From the NCBI RefSeq assembly GCF_015291625.1, contig NZ_CP030047.1:8860501-8924500 (forward strand): a stretch of 64,000 nucleotides of DNA. The letters run 5' to 3'. Both the position numbers and the translations under genes were made by a program. The DNA comes from Bradyrhizobium sp. CCBAU 53421 (GTDB lineage Bacteria; Pseudomonadota; Alphaproteobacteria; Rhizobiales; Xanthobacteraceae). Below the pieces are notes generated by a model that worked only from the letters and a program-made list of their open reading frames with translations, was not told the origin of the DNA and did not search any database. Position 1 is the first letter of the stretch. Each line of letters starts with the position of its first letter. Shown here piece by piece: positions 9,191-17,454 of this stretch.

Positions 9191-9363
9191 CCGTCATCGC
9201 CCGGCTCGACCGGGCGATCCAGTATTCCAGCGGCGCTTGTGTTCGAGCCGAGAGGCCGCGGCGTACTGGATCACCCGGTCCCGTCTACGCCAAGGCTTCG
9301 ACGAGGCCACGATCATTGGCGCGCCGAAGCTTCAGCGCAGGCGGCAAGCCGGGTGATGACAGT
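9191..9363. repeat. Long palindromic intergenic repeat, copy B (with extra insert)
   Basis: This copy starts GTCATCGCCCGGCTCGACCG and ends CCGGGTGATGACAGTCG. It shares GATCCAGTATTCCAG and TACTGGATC with the other copies but carries a different right-hand segment. It occupies most of the 398-base gap between the permease and hrpB; nothing else was seen there. Confidence 0.78.
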
Positions 9364-9451
9364 CGAGAGTGCTGCAATAGCGGTGGTCCAGTCTAGCTAG
9401 CGCAACAACGCGAAACGTTGATGCGGCGCGACAAATCGTTGCCTCGGAGGT

Positions 9452-11932
9452 TCACGTCCCGCGCGGTTTCACGCGCCTGGTCGGCATCGCGCTGGCAGGA
9501 TCTTCCGGCCAGGGGTGGCGCGGGTAGCGGCCGCGCAGATCGGAACGCACCGCAGCGTAACTGCCGCGCCAGAAGCCGGGCAGATCGCGCGTCACCTGCA
9601 CCGGGCGCTGCGCCGGCGACAGCAGTTCCAGCACCAGCGGCACCGCGCCCCTGGCGATCGAAGGATGGGTGTTGAGCCCGAACAGCTCCTGCAGCCGCAC
9701 CGCGATGGTCGGGCCCTGCTCGGCTTCGTAATCGATCGCAAGCTGCGTTCCGGTCGGCGCCTCGAAATGCGTCGGCGCCTCGCGATCGAGCCGTGCGCGC
9801 AAGTCCCACGGCAGCAGCGCCATCAGCGCATCCGACAGGTCGCCGGCGGACAGATCCTTCAGCGCGGTCTTGTCGTAGAGCGCTCCCACCAGCCAGTCCT
9901 CGGCCCGCGCGGCAAGTGCTGAGTCCGACAGATCGGGCCAGCTCTCTCCCTCGGCCTTGCGCAGGAACGTGACGCGGTCGCGCCATTGCTTCGAATGCTT
10001 CGACCACGGCAACCGGTCGAGACCTGCCGCGATCAGGCCGTCGGCGAAAACGCGCGCGGTCTCGGCCGATGGCTTGAGCGGCATCGGCGCTTCCGACAGC
10101 GTGATCGCGTGCAGTGAACGACGGCGGCGCGCGCGCAGCGCCATCGCGCCGCGGTCGAACGTCACCTCTTCGACGTTCTCGATCTGATCGGCGAAGCGCT
10201 GCTCGATCTCGTCCTGGGTGACCGGCGCTGCCAAGAGGATGCGGCCGCTCGCGGCGGTGCCGGTCAGTTCGGCGACCGCGATGTAAGGCAGCCGCGCCAG
10301 CGCCGCGGTCTGCTCGACGGCTGCGCCGCGGCCATTGGCCAGTACGAAGCTGCCATTGCCGCGGTTCTTCGCAACGCGATCCGGAAATGCGAAGGCCAGC
10401 ATGACGCCGGTGGAGAGATCCTTCTGCTCGCTCGGCGTTACCTTCACTTGCGAGGTCACTTGCGAGGCCCAGCGCGCGGCCATGCTGCGCGCGCTCGATG
10501 CGCGCTGCGAACGGTCACGGCGGAACTGATCGAGCCTGTGGTCGAGATCGACGCTGTCGCCGCCGAGCCCGCGCTCGGTCAGCACAGCGGCAATCTCGGC
10601 CGCCTCCTCGCCCATGCCAAAACGGGCGGAATCCACGATCATGCGCGCCAGCCGCGGCGGCAACGCCAGCGCGCGCAGGCTCTTGCCCTCCTCGGTGATG
10701 CGGCCATCGCCGTCGAGCGCGCCGAGCTCTGACAGCAGCGATCTTGCTTCCTTCAGCGCCGGCCCGGGCGGCGGGTCGAGGAAGGCAAGCCCAGCGGGAT
10801 CGCTGACGCCCCATTGCGCGAGGTCGAGCACCAGCGAGGACAGGTCGGCGGAGAGGATCTCGGGCGCGGTGTAGGCCGGGAGCGAGGCGGTCTGCGGCTC
10901 GTCCCAGAGGCGGTAGCAGACGCCCGGCTCGATGCGGCCGGCACGGCCGCGGCGCTGATCGACCGCGGCGCGCGAGGCCCGCACGGTCTCGAGCCGGGTC
11001 AGCGCGATATCCGGCTCGTAGCGCGGCACCCGCGCGAGGCCGGAATCGACCACGATGCGCACGCCCTCGATGGTCAGCGAGGTCTCGGCGATCGAGGTCG
11101 CCAGCACCACCTTGCGCGTTCCCTTCGGCGCCGACGCGATGGCGCGATCCTGCACGCTGGCATCGAGCGCGCCGAACAGCGGCACGATCTCGACCGAGGC
11201 ATCGTGCACGCGCTCGGCGAGAAACGTCTGGGTGCGGCGGATCTCGGCCGCGCCCGGCAGAAAGGCCAGCACCGAGCCGGCATCGGCGCGCAGCGCGGTC
11301 GCGATCGTCTCCGCCATCTGCCGCTCAATCGGCGCGTCGACCTTGCGGCCGACATAGCGGGTCTCGACCGGAAAGGCGCGCCCCTCGCTCTCGACCACAG
11401 GCGCATCGCCGAGCAGTCTTGCGACGCGCGCGCCGTCGAGCGTTGCCGACATCACGAGGATGCGAAGATCCTCGCGCAGGCCGGTTTGCGCGTCGCGCGC
11501 AAGCGCCAGCCCGAGATCGGCATCGAGCGAGCGCTCGTGGAATTCGTCGAACAGCACCGCGGCAACGCCGTTGAGTTCGGGATCGTCGAGGATCTGGCGC
11601 GAGAAGATGCCTTCGGTGACGACCTCGATCCGCGTCGCGCGCGACACCTTCGAGCCAAAGCGCACCCGATAGCCGACGGTCTCGCCGGGCCGCTCGCCGA
11701 GCGTCTTCGCCATCCGCTCGGCGCTGGCGCGCGCGGCGATGCGGCGCGGCTCCAGCACGATGATCTTCTTGCCCCTGGCCCAGGGCGCATCGAGCAACGC
11801 CAGCGGTACGCGCGTGGTCTTGCCGGCGCCCGGCGGCGCGACCAGCACCGCGGCATTGTGGCGATCGAGCGTGCGGTCGAGCTCATCGAGCACGGCGTCG
11901 ATCGGCAGCGGGCTATCGAATTGGTGCGGCAA
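9452..11932 (-). CDS. hrpB: ATP-dependent RNA helicase HrpB
   Basis: This 826-residue DEAH-type helicase carries Walker A (PPGAGKTTRVPLALL, near residue 38), motif II as DEFHERSLD, motif III SATLDG, a motif V region (TSIAETSLTIEGV) and motif VI QRRGRAGR. The helicase-associated domain and the HrpB-specific C-terminus (LPGFWRGSYAAVRSDLRGRY near the end) follow. The motif set and ~820-residue length are characteristic of HrpB, whose cellular role is poorly defined. The start ATG at 11932 gives MPHQFDSPLPID. The gene is monocistronic, diverging from the acyltransferase gene. Confidence 0.95.
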   Translation of the reverse strand: MPHQFDSPLPIDAVLDELDRTLDRHNAAVLVAPPGAGKTTRVPLALLDAPWARGKKIIVLEPRRIAARASAERMAKTLGERPGETVGYRVRFGSKVSRATRIEVVTEGIFSRQILDDPELNGVAAVLFDEFHERSLDADLGLALARDAQTGLREDLRILVMSATLDGARVARLLGDAPVVESEGRAFPVETRYVGRKVDAPIERQMAETIATALRADAGSVLAFLPGAAEIRRTQTFLAERVHDASVEIVPLFGALDASVQDRAIASAPKGTRKVVLATSIAETSLTIEGVRIVVDSGLARVPRYEPDIALTRLETVRASRAAVDQRRGRAGRIEPGVCYRLWDEPQTASLPAYTAPEILSADLSSLVLDLAQWGVSDPAGLAFLDPPPGPALKEARSLLSELGALDGDGRITEEGKSLRALALPPRLARMIVDSARFGMGEEAAEIAAVLTERGLGGDSVDLDHRLDQFRRDRSQRASSARSMAARWASQVTSQVKVTPSEQKDLSTGVMLAFAFPDRVAKNRGNGSFVLANGRGAAVEQTAALARLPYIAVAELTGTAASGRILLAAPVTQDEIEQRFADQIENVEEVTFDRGAMALRARRRRSLHAITLSEAPMPLKPSAETARVFADGLIAAGLDRLPWSKHSKQWRDRVTFLRKAEGESWPDLSDSALAARAEDWLVGALYDKTALKDLSAGDLSDALMALLPWDLRARLDREAPTHFEAPTGTQLAIDYEAEQGPTIAVRLQELFGLNTHPSIARGAVPLVLELLSPAQRPVQVTRDLPGFWRGSYAAVRSDLRGRYPRHPWPEDPASAMPTRRVKPRGT

Positions 11933-12157
11933 GGAGTCTCATCGCGGCAGCGGCACTCGTCCGAGCTGCGTCCTGTGGTTAACGAACCCCGGATTCTCTT
12001 GGGATTCTCTTGGGATTTCCGGGGGCCTCTTAGACCATTCGCCGGTTACAGGGAACCGGGGAAGGTCCGGCTTCGGTGGCACATCCCTTGTATTGATAAA
12101 GGAGAAAGCAACCGATCGGGCCGATGATGGACCCGATTACCCCGGAACGGGACAAGG

Positions 12158-13249
12158 ATGACCACAAACGGCACACAGGCCGCGACAGATCGTTCCCTTG
12201 ATCGATCCCTTGATCGATCACTCGGGAACGCGGGCGCGCGCGTCGATTGGGTCGACTATGCCAAGGGCATCTGCATCATCATGGTGGTGATGATGCATTC
12301 GGTGCTGGGCGTCGAGAAGGCCGCCGAGCAGACCGGCTTCATGCATTACGTCGTGATGTTCGCCAAACCGTTCCGGATGCCGGACTTCTTCCTGATCTCG
12401 GGGCTGTTCCTGTCTGTCGTGATCGATCGCGACTGGCGCACCTATCTCGACCGCAAGGTGATGCACTTCGCCTATTTCTACGTGCTGTGGGTGACGATCC
12501 AGTTCGGTTTCAAGGCGCCGTCGCTGGCCGCCGAGGCGGGTTGGGCCGAGGTTGGGCTGCAATACCTCATAGCCTTCGTCCAGCCGTTCGGCACGCTGTG
12601 GTTCATCTATCTCTTGCCGATCTTCTTCGTCGTCACCAAGCTGACGCGCAATGTCCATCCGCTCGCGATCTGGCTGATCGCAGCAGCATTGGAATCGGCG
12701 CACGTCGCGACCGGCTGGTACGTGATCGACGAGTTCAGCGCCCGCTTCGTCTACTTCTACACCGGCTATGTCCTGGCCGATTACGTGTTCGCGCTGTCGG
12801 ACCGTGCGCGGGCGCAGCCTGCGGTTGCCCTGCTCGGGCTTGGGCTGTGGGCGCTCGTCAATGGCGGCCTGGTTGCGCTCGATATCAGTGAATGGCCGGT
12901 CGTCTCGCTCGCACTCGGCTTCGCCGGAGCCTGCGCGATCATCGTGACCGGCACGCTGCTCGCGCGCGCGCACTGGCTCGGCTTCCTGCGCTTCTGCGGC
13001 GAGCACTCGATCGTGATCTATCTCGCCTTCTTCCTGCCGATGGCCGCGACGCGAACCCTCCTGCTGCGCTTCGATGTCATCCCCGATATCGGCCTGGTCT
13101 CGCTGATCGTGACCGCGGTCGGCGTCGCCGGCTCTCTCGTGATCTGGCGGCTGGCGCTGGCAGCCCGGGCCAATTTCCTGTTCGAGCGGCCCGACGCATT
13201 CTGGATTGCCCCGAAAAAAGCCGCGCCCGCTCTGCAGGCCGCCGAATAG
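12158..13249 (+). CDS. Acyltransferase 3-family membrane protein
   Basis: The 363-residue integral membrane protein has about 10 hydrophobic segments. It begins with the family signature VDWVDYAKGICIIMVVMMHS (about residues 29-48) and has RMPDFFLISGLFLS around 75-88. Such proteins O-acylate surface polysaccharides, glucans or lipids with acetyl or succinyl groups. Its specific substrate is unknown. The N-terminus contains a DRSL tetrapeptide repeated three times, encoded by a tandem DNA repeat at 12188-12223. The ATG follows a GGGACAAGG ribosome-binding site. No polysaccharide genes lie next to it. Confidence 0.85.
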   Translation: MTTNGTQAATDRSLDRSLDRSLGNAGARVDWVDYAKGICIIMVVMMHSVLGVEKAAEQTGFMHYVVMFAKPFRMPDFFLISGLFLSVVIDRDWRTYLDRKVMHFAYFYVLWVTIQFGFKAPSLAAEAGWAEVGLQYLIAFVQPFGTLWFIYLLPIFFVVTKLTRNVHPLAIWLIAAALESAHVATGWYVIDEFSARFVYFYTGYVLADYVFALSDRARAQPAVALLGLGLWALVNGGLVALDISEWPVVSLALGFAGACAIIVTGTLLARAHWLGFLRFCGEHSIVIYLAFFLPMAATRTLLLRFDVIPDIGLVSLIVTAVGVAGSLVIWRLALAARANFLFERPDAFWIAPKKAAPALQAAE

Positions 13250-13343
13250 TGCCAAAAGTCATGACCCGGATTCGTTCCACCAGCGGCGAACCCGGCCGTT
13301 CGAATTTTCCGCGCTTTGAAATGACTGGCTTTTTGGTCCCTAA

Positions 13344-13396
13344 TGTTTCGTCGCCCGGGCCGCGACGAAACAATTCTCCCGGTCACGAAACCATTT
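13344..13396. promoter_or_regulatory. Inverted repeat and GAAAC element upstream of the ECF sigma gene
   Basis: A perfect 11-base inverted repeat (TGTTTCGTCGC, 7-base spacer, GCGACGAAACA) spans 13344-13372. Its right arm runs into GACGAAACAATTC, and ACGAAACCAT follows at 13385. The GACGAAACAATTC string recurs 119 bases before the start of the gene at 35348 (121 bases here) and, as GACGAAACAATT, at 14173. It is a candidate operator or promoter; the cognate factor is unknown. Confidence 0.5.
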
Positions 13397-13484
13397 TCCG
13401 CTTTTCGCGCAGACATCCGGAAACGGGCGCTAACTAACGTTTCTCCCAACGAACCGCCGCCCAACGGCGAACTGGGAGCCTGTC

Positions 13485-14096
13485 ATGCCGAACGTCATCG
13501 CCATCAACTCAGCAGCCAAGAATCACATCGACGCTGCACGCGCGACCTCGGATGAAACGCTGCTCGCGCATATCGCCAAGAACAACCGCACCTCGATGCA
13601 CACGCTCTATGCCCGTCACAACGTCCGGGTCTACCGCTTCGTGCTCCGCATGGTGCGTGACACCACCATGGCCGAGGACCTGGTCAGCCAGGTGTTCCTG
13701 GACGTCTGGCGCACCGCGGCCCAGTTCGAGGGCCGCTCGCAGGTCTCGACCTGGCTGCTGTCGATCGCGCGCTTCAAGGCGCTCACCGCGCTGCGCCAGC
13801 GCCGGCACGAGGACATCGACCAGGAGGACGTACTGGAGATCGCCGACGGCGCCGACACGCCGGAAACCTCGCTCGATCGCGCCACCACCAGCGAGATCCT
13901 GCGCGCCTGCGTCGCCAAGCTGTCGCCGGCCCACCGCGAGATCATCAATCTGGTCTACTACCATGAGAAGTCGGTCGAGGAGGCCGGGCAGATCATCGGT
14001 ATCCCGCAGAGCACGGTGAAGACCCGCATGTTCTATGCCCGCAAGCAGCTCGCCGACCTCCTGAGGGTCGCCGGCGTGGACAGCGTCGCGGCTTAA
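13485..14096 (+). CDS. ECF-type RNA polymerase sigma factor
   Basis: The 203-residue group 4 sigma factor has region 2 (RHNVRVYRFVLRMVRDTTMA through VSQVFLDVWR, about 45-85), a short linker, and region 4 with the helix-turn-helix SVEEAGQIIGIPQSTVKTRM (about 165-184). It should direct RNA polymerase to a small stress regulon. A ~25-residue N-terminal extension precedes region 2. No anti-sigma gene is adjacent, which is unusual for this class. Upstream DNA carries the repeated GAAAC element, consistent with autoregulation (inference). The start MPNVIAINS follows GGGAGCC. Confidence 0.92.
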   Translation: MPNVIAINSAAKNHIDAARATSDETLLAHIAKNNRTSMHTLYARHNVRVYRFVLRMVRDTTMAEDLVSQVFLDVWRTAAQFEGRSQVSTWLLSIARFKALTALRQRRHEDIDQEDVLEIADGADTPETSLDRATTSEILRACVAKLSPAHREIINLVYYHEKSVEEAGQIIGIPQSTVKTRMFYARKQLADLLRVAGVDSVAA

Positions 14097-14170
14097 AGTA
14101 ACACAATATCAGTGACTTATGATGAGATCAGGCAACCCCAGGCAATTGTCCACGAAGCCAAAAAAGTTCG

Positions 14171-14184
14171 GCGACGAAACAATT
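14171..14184 (+). promoter_or_regulatory. Third copy of the GCGACGAAACAATT element
   Basis: GCGACGAAACAATT matches the right arm of the inverted repeat at 13362-13375 over 14 bases, followed by a second GAAACAATC. It precedes no protein gene but stands about 110 bases before the first CCTCCC of the candidate small RNA, so it may be that RNA's promoter or operator. Confidence 0.4.
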
Positions 14185-14189
14185 GAAAC

Positions 14190-14354
14190 AATCGACGACA
14201 TCACCCGGAAAAACGCGATCTCTATACCCATATCCAACGACGCAACCCCAACCCGAGTTCACTGACCCAGTTTCGATACCTCCCTAGTTCTAACCTCCCA
14301 AGTAAGCCTCCAACGACCCGGCCGGGATGCCCCCCAGCCGGGTCGCTCTGTTTT
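14190..14354 (+). ncRNA. Candidate small RNA with three anti-Shine-Dalgarno motifs
   Basis: Between the ECF sigma gene and ccdA there is a stretch with no credible coding frame. Pyrimidine motifs CCTCCC (14279), CCTCCC (14294) and CCTCC (14307), spaced 15 and 13 bases apart, could pair with ribosome-binding sites. A terminator hairpin with a T tract follows directly. Several rhizobial and Rhodobacter sRNAs have this architecture (unpaired CCUCC loops plus terminator). The 5' end is a guess; the RNA could have its own promoter near 14171 or be cut from the sigma mRNA 3' end. Confidence 0.5.
14314..14354 (+). terminator. Rho-independent terminator
   Basis: CGACCCGGC (14314-14322) pairs with GCCGGGTCG (14337-14345) and is followed by CTCTGTTTT. 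It sits 218 bases after the ECF sigma stop codon, directly after the three CCTCC motifs. Confidence 0.75.
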
Positions 14355-14383
14355 CGGCGCGGCAACTTGCGGCCTCAAAATGA

Positions 14384-14415
14384 CTGTCGTCGCCCGGCTT
14401 GACCGGGCGATGACA
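14384..14415. repeat. Short palindromic repeat (CTGTCGTCGCCCGG type)
   Basis: CTGTCGTCGCCCGG, a short loop, and CCGGGCGATGACA form a hairpin. It is the minimal form of the long elements at 5108 and 44930. From here to 14635, upstream of ccdA, I see nothing else supportable. Confidence 0.75.
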
Positions 14416-14635
14416 CCGATTGGGTGGCGCGAGCGCACCAATTCAAAGCGCAACACCTACCCCGCTTGCACTCAATCGGATGCGTGCGCCGCGGAGCGGA
14501 TGACATCGGCCTCACGCCGACGTGACGTCCGCGGCACCCGGATGGCTGTAACGGCCACCGCCGTCCTCGCGAAGAACATCAGGTGTACCCGGCACGGCCT
14601 TCTGGCGCGCCGGGACCTCCGATGGACGGACGACG

Positions 14636-15331
14636 ATGCTCAGCCTTGCCCTTGCCCTGCTTGCCGGTGTCGCCACCGTCGCCGCCCCTTGCACCCTGCC
14701 GATGCTGCCGATCCTGCTCGGGGTATCGATAGGCCAGACCGGCAAGGCGCGGCCCGCGATGATCGCGCTCGGCTTCGTGATGTCATTCTCTGCGGTGGCA
14801 TTGCTGCTGAGCGCGATCACGCGCGCCTTCGATTTCGACCCGAACCTGCTGCGGACCGGCGCGGCCGTGCTGCTCGCGGGCTTCGGCCTGCTGATGCTCT
14901 GGCCGGCGCCGTTCGAATGGCTGGCGATCCGGCTGACCGGCACCGCCGGCAGCCTCGGTCAGGCTGCGCCGTCGCCGAGCCTGTTCGGCGGCTTCGTGCT
15001 CGGCTCCACGCTCGGCTTGGTCTGGACGCCCTGCGCCGGTCCGGTGCTCGGCTCGATCCTGACCATCGTCGCGACCTCGAAGGACACGGCTTGGGCGAGC
15101 CTGCAGCTCGTGACCTATGCGATCGGCGCCGCGATCCCGATGCTTGCCATCGCCTATGGCGGGCAGGCCGTCACCACCCGCGTGCGCAGCATGGCGCGGA
15201 TCGCGCCGCGCCTGCAGCAGGGCTTCGGCGTCGTGATCATCGCCTTCGCCGCGCTGTCCTACCTGCAATACGACACGCTGATCGTGGCGTGGCTGACCCA
15301 GTTCTACCCCAACGGCCAGATCGGCCTGTGA
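14636..15331 (+). CDS. CcdA/DsbD-type membrane thiol-electron transporter
   Basis: The 231-residue inner-membrane protein has about six hydrophobic segments. Two conserved cysteine sites are present: AAPCTLPMLPILLG (about residues 16-29) and WTPCAGPVLGSILTI (about 129-143). These are the redox-active Cys-Pro and Pro-Cys motifs of the CcdA/DsbD transmembrane domain, which passes electrons from cytoplasmic thioredoxin to periplasmic partners. The thioredoxin-like protein encoded 18 bases downstream is the probable partner; the pair resembles a split DipZ. The start MLSLALALLAG fits the first membrane helix. Confidence 0.88.
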   Translation: MLSLALALLAGVATVAAPCTLPMLPILLGVSIGQTGKARPAMIALGFVMSFSAVALLLSAITRAFDFDPNLLRTGAAVLLAGFGLLMLWPAPFEWLAIRLTGTAGSLGQAAPSPSLFGGFVLGSTLGLVWTPCAGPVLGSILTIVATSKDTAWASLQLVTYAIGAAIPMLAIAYGGQAVTTRVRSMARIAPRLQQGFGVVIIAFAALSYLQYDTLIVAWLTQFYPNGQIGL

Positions 15332-15349
15332 AGTCCAAAGGAGATTTCG

Positions 15350-15928
15350 ATGTCCCTGCGCTTGATTGCTGTTTCCGCTGTGGTTGCGGCCCTTGGCCTC
15401 GGCGGCGCCGTCATCCCAGGCCTCTGCACCGAATCCGACGCTCCGGCGCAGCCGGTGCCGCGGGCGGTCGCGATGACCACCGAGCAGAGCCAGGCCGCGC
15501 CGGAATTCGCCGGCATCAGCAACTGGTTCAATTCGCAGCCGCTGAAGCTCGCCGACCTGCGCGGCAAGGTCGTGCTGGTGGATTTCTGGACCTATGGCTG
15601 CGTCAACTGCGTCAACACGCTGCCGCACGTCACCCAGCTTTATTCGAAGTACCGGGATCGCGGCCTCGTCGTGATCGGGGTCCATACGCCGGAATTCCCG
15701 TTCGAGCATTCGGCCTCCAACGTGCAGGCGGCGCTGAAGCGGCACGGCATCCTCTATCCGGTGGCGCAGGACAATAATTCGCAGACCTGGAACGCCTACG
15801 GCAACCAGTATTGGCCGGCGCAATACATCATCGACCGGAACGGCAAGATCGTGTTCCAGCATGCCGGCGAGGGCCAGTACGACGAGATCGACCGCACCGT
15901 CGCCCGGCTGCTCAACGCCAATAGCTGA
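15350..15928 (+). CDS. Exported thioredoxin-like protein (TlpA/DipZ C-terminal type)
   Basis: The 192-residue protein has an N-terminal signal or anchor (LIAVSAVVAALGLGGAVIPG) and a thioredoxin fold. The active site reads FWTYGCVNCVNTLPH (Cys-Val-Asn-Cys, about residues 80-94), followed by VVIGVHTPEFPFE and a cis-Pro region YWPAQYIID. It should act as a periplasmic thiol reductant that receives electrons from the CcdA homologue just upstream. The cydAB oxidase genes follow 119 bases later, suggesting a role in oxidase assembly or periplasmic redox balance (inference). GGAGATTTCG precedes the ATG. Confidence 0.88.
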   Translation: MSLRLIAVSAVVAALGLGGAVIPGLCTESDAPAQPVPRAVAMTTEQSQAAPEFAGISNWFNSQPLKLADLRGKVVLVDFWTYGCVNCVNTLPHVTQLYSKYRDRGLVVIGVHTPEFPFEHSASNVQAALKRHGILYPVAQDNNSQTWNAYGNQYWPAQYIIDRNGKIVFQHAGEGQYDEIDRTVARLLNANS

Positions 15929-15930
15929 CT

Positions 15931-15956
15931 GGACAATTTGTCCGCGAATTGGACAA
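15931..15956. promoter_or_regulatory. Candidate operator upstream of cydA (GGACAA half-sites)
   Basis: GGACAATTTGTCC (15931-15943) is a perfect 13-base palindrome starting 3 bases after the thioredoxin stop. A further half-site GGACAAT begins at 15951, exactly 20 bases from the first. The placement ~90-115 bases before cydA suits an oxygen- or redox-responsive regulator, but no known box is matched. Confidence 0.4.
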
Positions 15957-15964
15957 TCCGCCGT

Positions 15965-15998
15965 CATTCCCGGCATGCTAGGCTCCATGCCGGGAATG
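15965..15998. repeat. Perfect hairpin between thioredoxin and cydA genes
   Basis: CATTCCCGGCATG (15965-15977) and CATGCCGGGAATG (15986-15998) are exact inverse arms around an 8-base loop. No T tract follows, so a simple terminator is unlikely. It may be a repeat-derived mRNA processing or stabilising hairpin. Confidence 0.7.
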
Positions 15999-16047
15999 CG
16001 CGATCCCGAAGCTGATCGCGCCGGAAATCGACGACGGACGGTGCGTG

Positions 16048-17454
16048 ATGTTCGAAGGCTGGGATGCGGTCGTACTCGCCCGCGCGCAATTCGCTTTCAC
16101 GATGTCGTTCCACATCGTGTTTCCCGCATTCTCGATCGGGCTTGCGAGCTATCTCGCGGTGCTGGAAGCGCTGTGGCTGGCCACCGGGCGCGAGGTCTAC
16201 ATCAACCTGTTCAATTACTGGCTGAAGATCTTCGCGGTCGCGTTCGGCATGGGCGTGGTCTCGGGCATCGTGATGTCCTACCAGTTCGGCACCAACTGGT
16301 CGTCCTTTGCCGACAAGACCGGGCCGGTGATTGGCCCGATGATGGCCTATGAGGTCTTGACCGCATTCTTCCTCGAGGCCGGCTTTCTCGGCGTGATGCT
16401 GTTCGGGCTGGAACGCGTCGGGCCCAGGCTGCACTTCGTCGCGACGCTGATGGTCGCGATCGGCACGCTGATCTCGGCGTTCTGGATCCTGTCAGCCAAT
16501 TCCTGGATGCAGACCCCGGCCGGCCAGGCGGTCAATGCCGACGGCCAGTTCGTCGCCGCCGACTGGCTCAAGGTGATCTTCAATCCGTCCTTCCCCTATC
16601 GTCTCGTGCACATGGTGCTGGCTGCCTACCTCACCACCTCGCTGGTGGTCGGCGCGGTCGGCGCCTGGCACCTGCTGCGCGACCAGCATCTGGCGGGCCC
16701 GCGCGTGATGTTCTCGATGGCGATGTGGATGGCGACCCTGGTGGCGCCGGTCCAGATCCTCGCCGGCGACCAGCACGGCCTCAACACGCTGGAGCACCAG
16801 CCGGCCAAGGTGATGGCGATGGAAGGCCATTACCAGAGCCACAAGGACGGCGCGCCGCTGATCCTGTTCGGCTGGCCCGACCAGCGCGAAGCGAAGGTGA
16901 AATACGCGATCGAGGTGCCGAAACTATCGTCGCTGATCCTGAAGCATTCGCTCGACGCGCCGCTTGCCGGCCTCGACACCGTGCCGCGTGAAAACTGGCC
17001 GCCGGTGCCGATCACCTTCTGGTCGTTCCGTATCATGGTCGGGCTCGGCTTCCTGATCCTGGGGCTCGGCTTGTTCAGCCTTTTGATGCGCTGGCGCGGC
17101 ATGATGTACCGGTCACCGCTGCTGCATCGCTTCGCGGTCCTGATGGGCCCGGCCGGCTTCATCGCGGTGCTGGCGGGGTGGATCACCACCGAGACCGGGC
17201 GGCAACCGTTCACGGTCTACGGGCTGCTGCGCACCACCGATTCAGTGTCGCCGCTAGCAGCGCCCGCGGTGGGATCGTCGCTGATCGCCTTCATCGTCGT
17301 CTATTTCGCCGTGTTCACGGCAGGCGTGATCTACATCCTGCGGCTGATGGCGCAGCCGCCGCATCCCGGCGAGCAGGGCCCGACGAAAGACCTTCCCGCC
17401 CGTGCCGCCGGCATCACGCCGGCCGCGGGGGCTGTCACGGAGGGCGCGCGATGA
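16048..17454 (+). CDS. cydA: Cytochrome bd-type (cyanide-insensitive-like) quinol oxidase subunit I
   Basis: The 468-residue integral membrane subunit binds quinol and the haems and reduces O2 to water. The N-terminal RAQFAFTMSFHIVFPAFSIG contains the conserved haem-ligand histidine near residue 20. The periplasmic motif TETGRQPFTVYGLLRT (about 386-401) corresponds to the GRQPW block of CydA. The quinol loop is short, as in the CIO/short-Q-loop branch. A GTG codon immediately before the ATG is an alternative start. The stop overlaps the cydB start (ATGA), so the subunits are translationally coupled. Confidence 0.93.
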   Translation: MFEGWDAVVLARAQFAFTMSFHIVFPAFSIGLASYLAVLEALWLATGREVYINLFNYWLKIFAVAFGMGVVSGIVMSYQFGTNWSSFADKTGPVIGPMMAYEVLTAFFLEAGFLGVMLFGLERVGPRLHFVATLMVAIGTLISAFWILSANSWMQTPAGQAVNADGQFVAADWLKVIFNPSFPYRLVHMVLAAYLTTSLVVGAVGAWHLLRDQHLAGPRVMFSMAMWMATLVAPVQILAGDQHGLNTLEHQPAKVMAMEGHYQSHKDGAPLILFGWPDQREAKVKYAIEVPKLSSLILKHSLDAPLAGLDTVPRENWPPVPITFWSFRIMVGLGFLILGLGLFSLLMRWRGMMYRSPLLHRFAVLMGPAGFIAVLAGWITTETGRQPFTVYGLLRTTDSVSPLAAPAVGSSLIAFIVVYFAVFTAGVIYILRLMAQPPHPGEQGPTKDLPARAAGITPAAGAVTEGAR

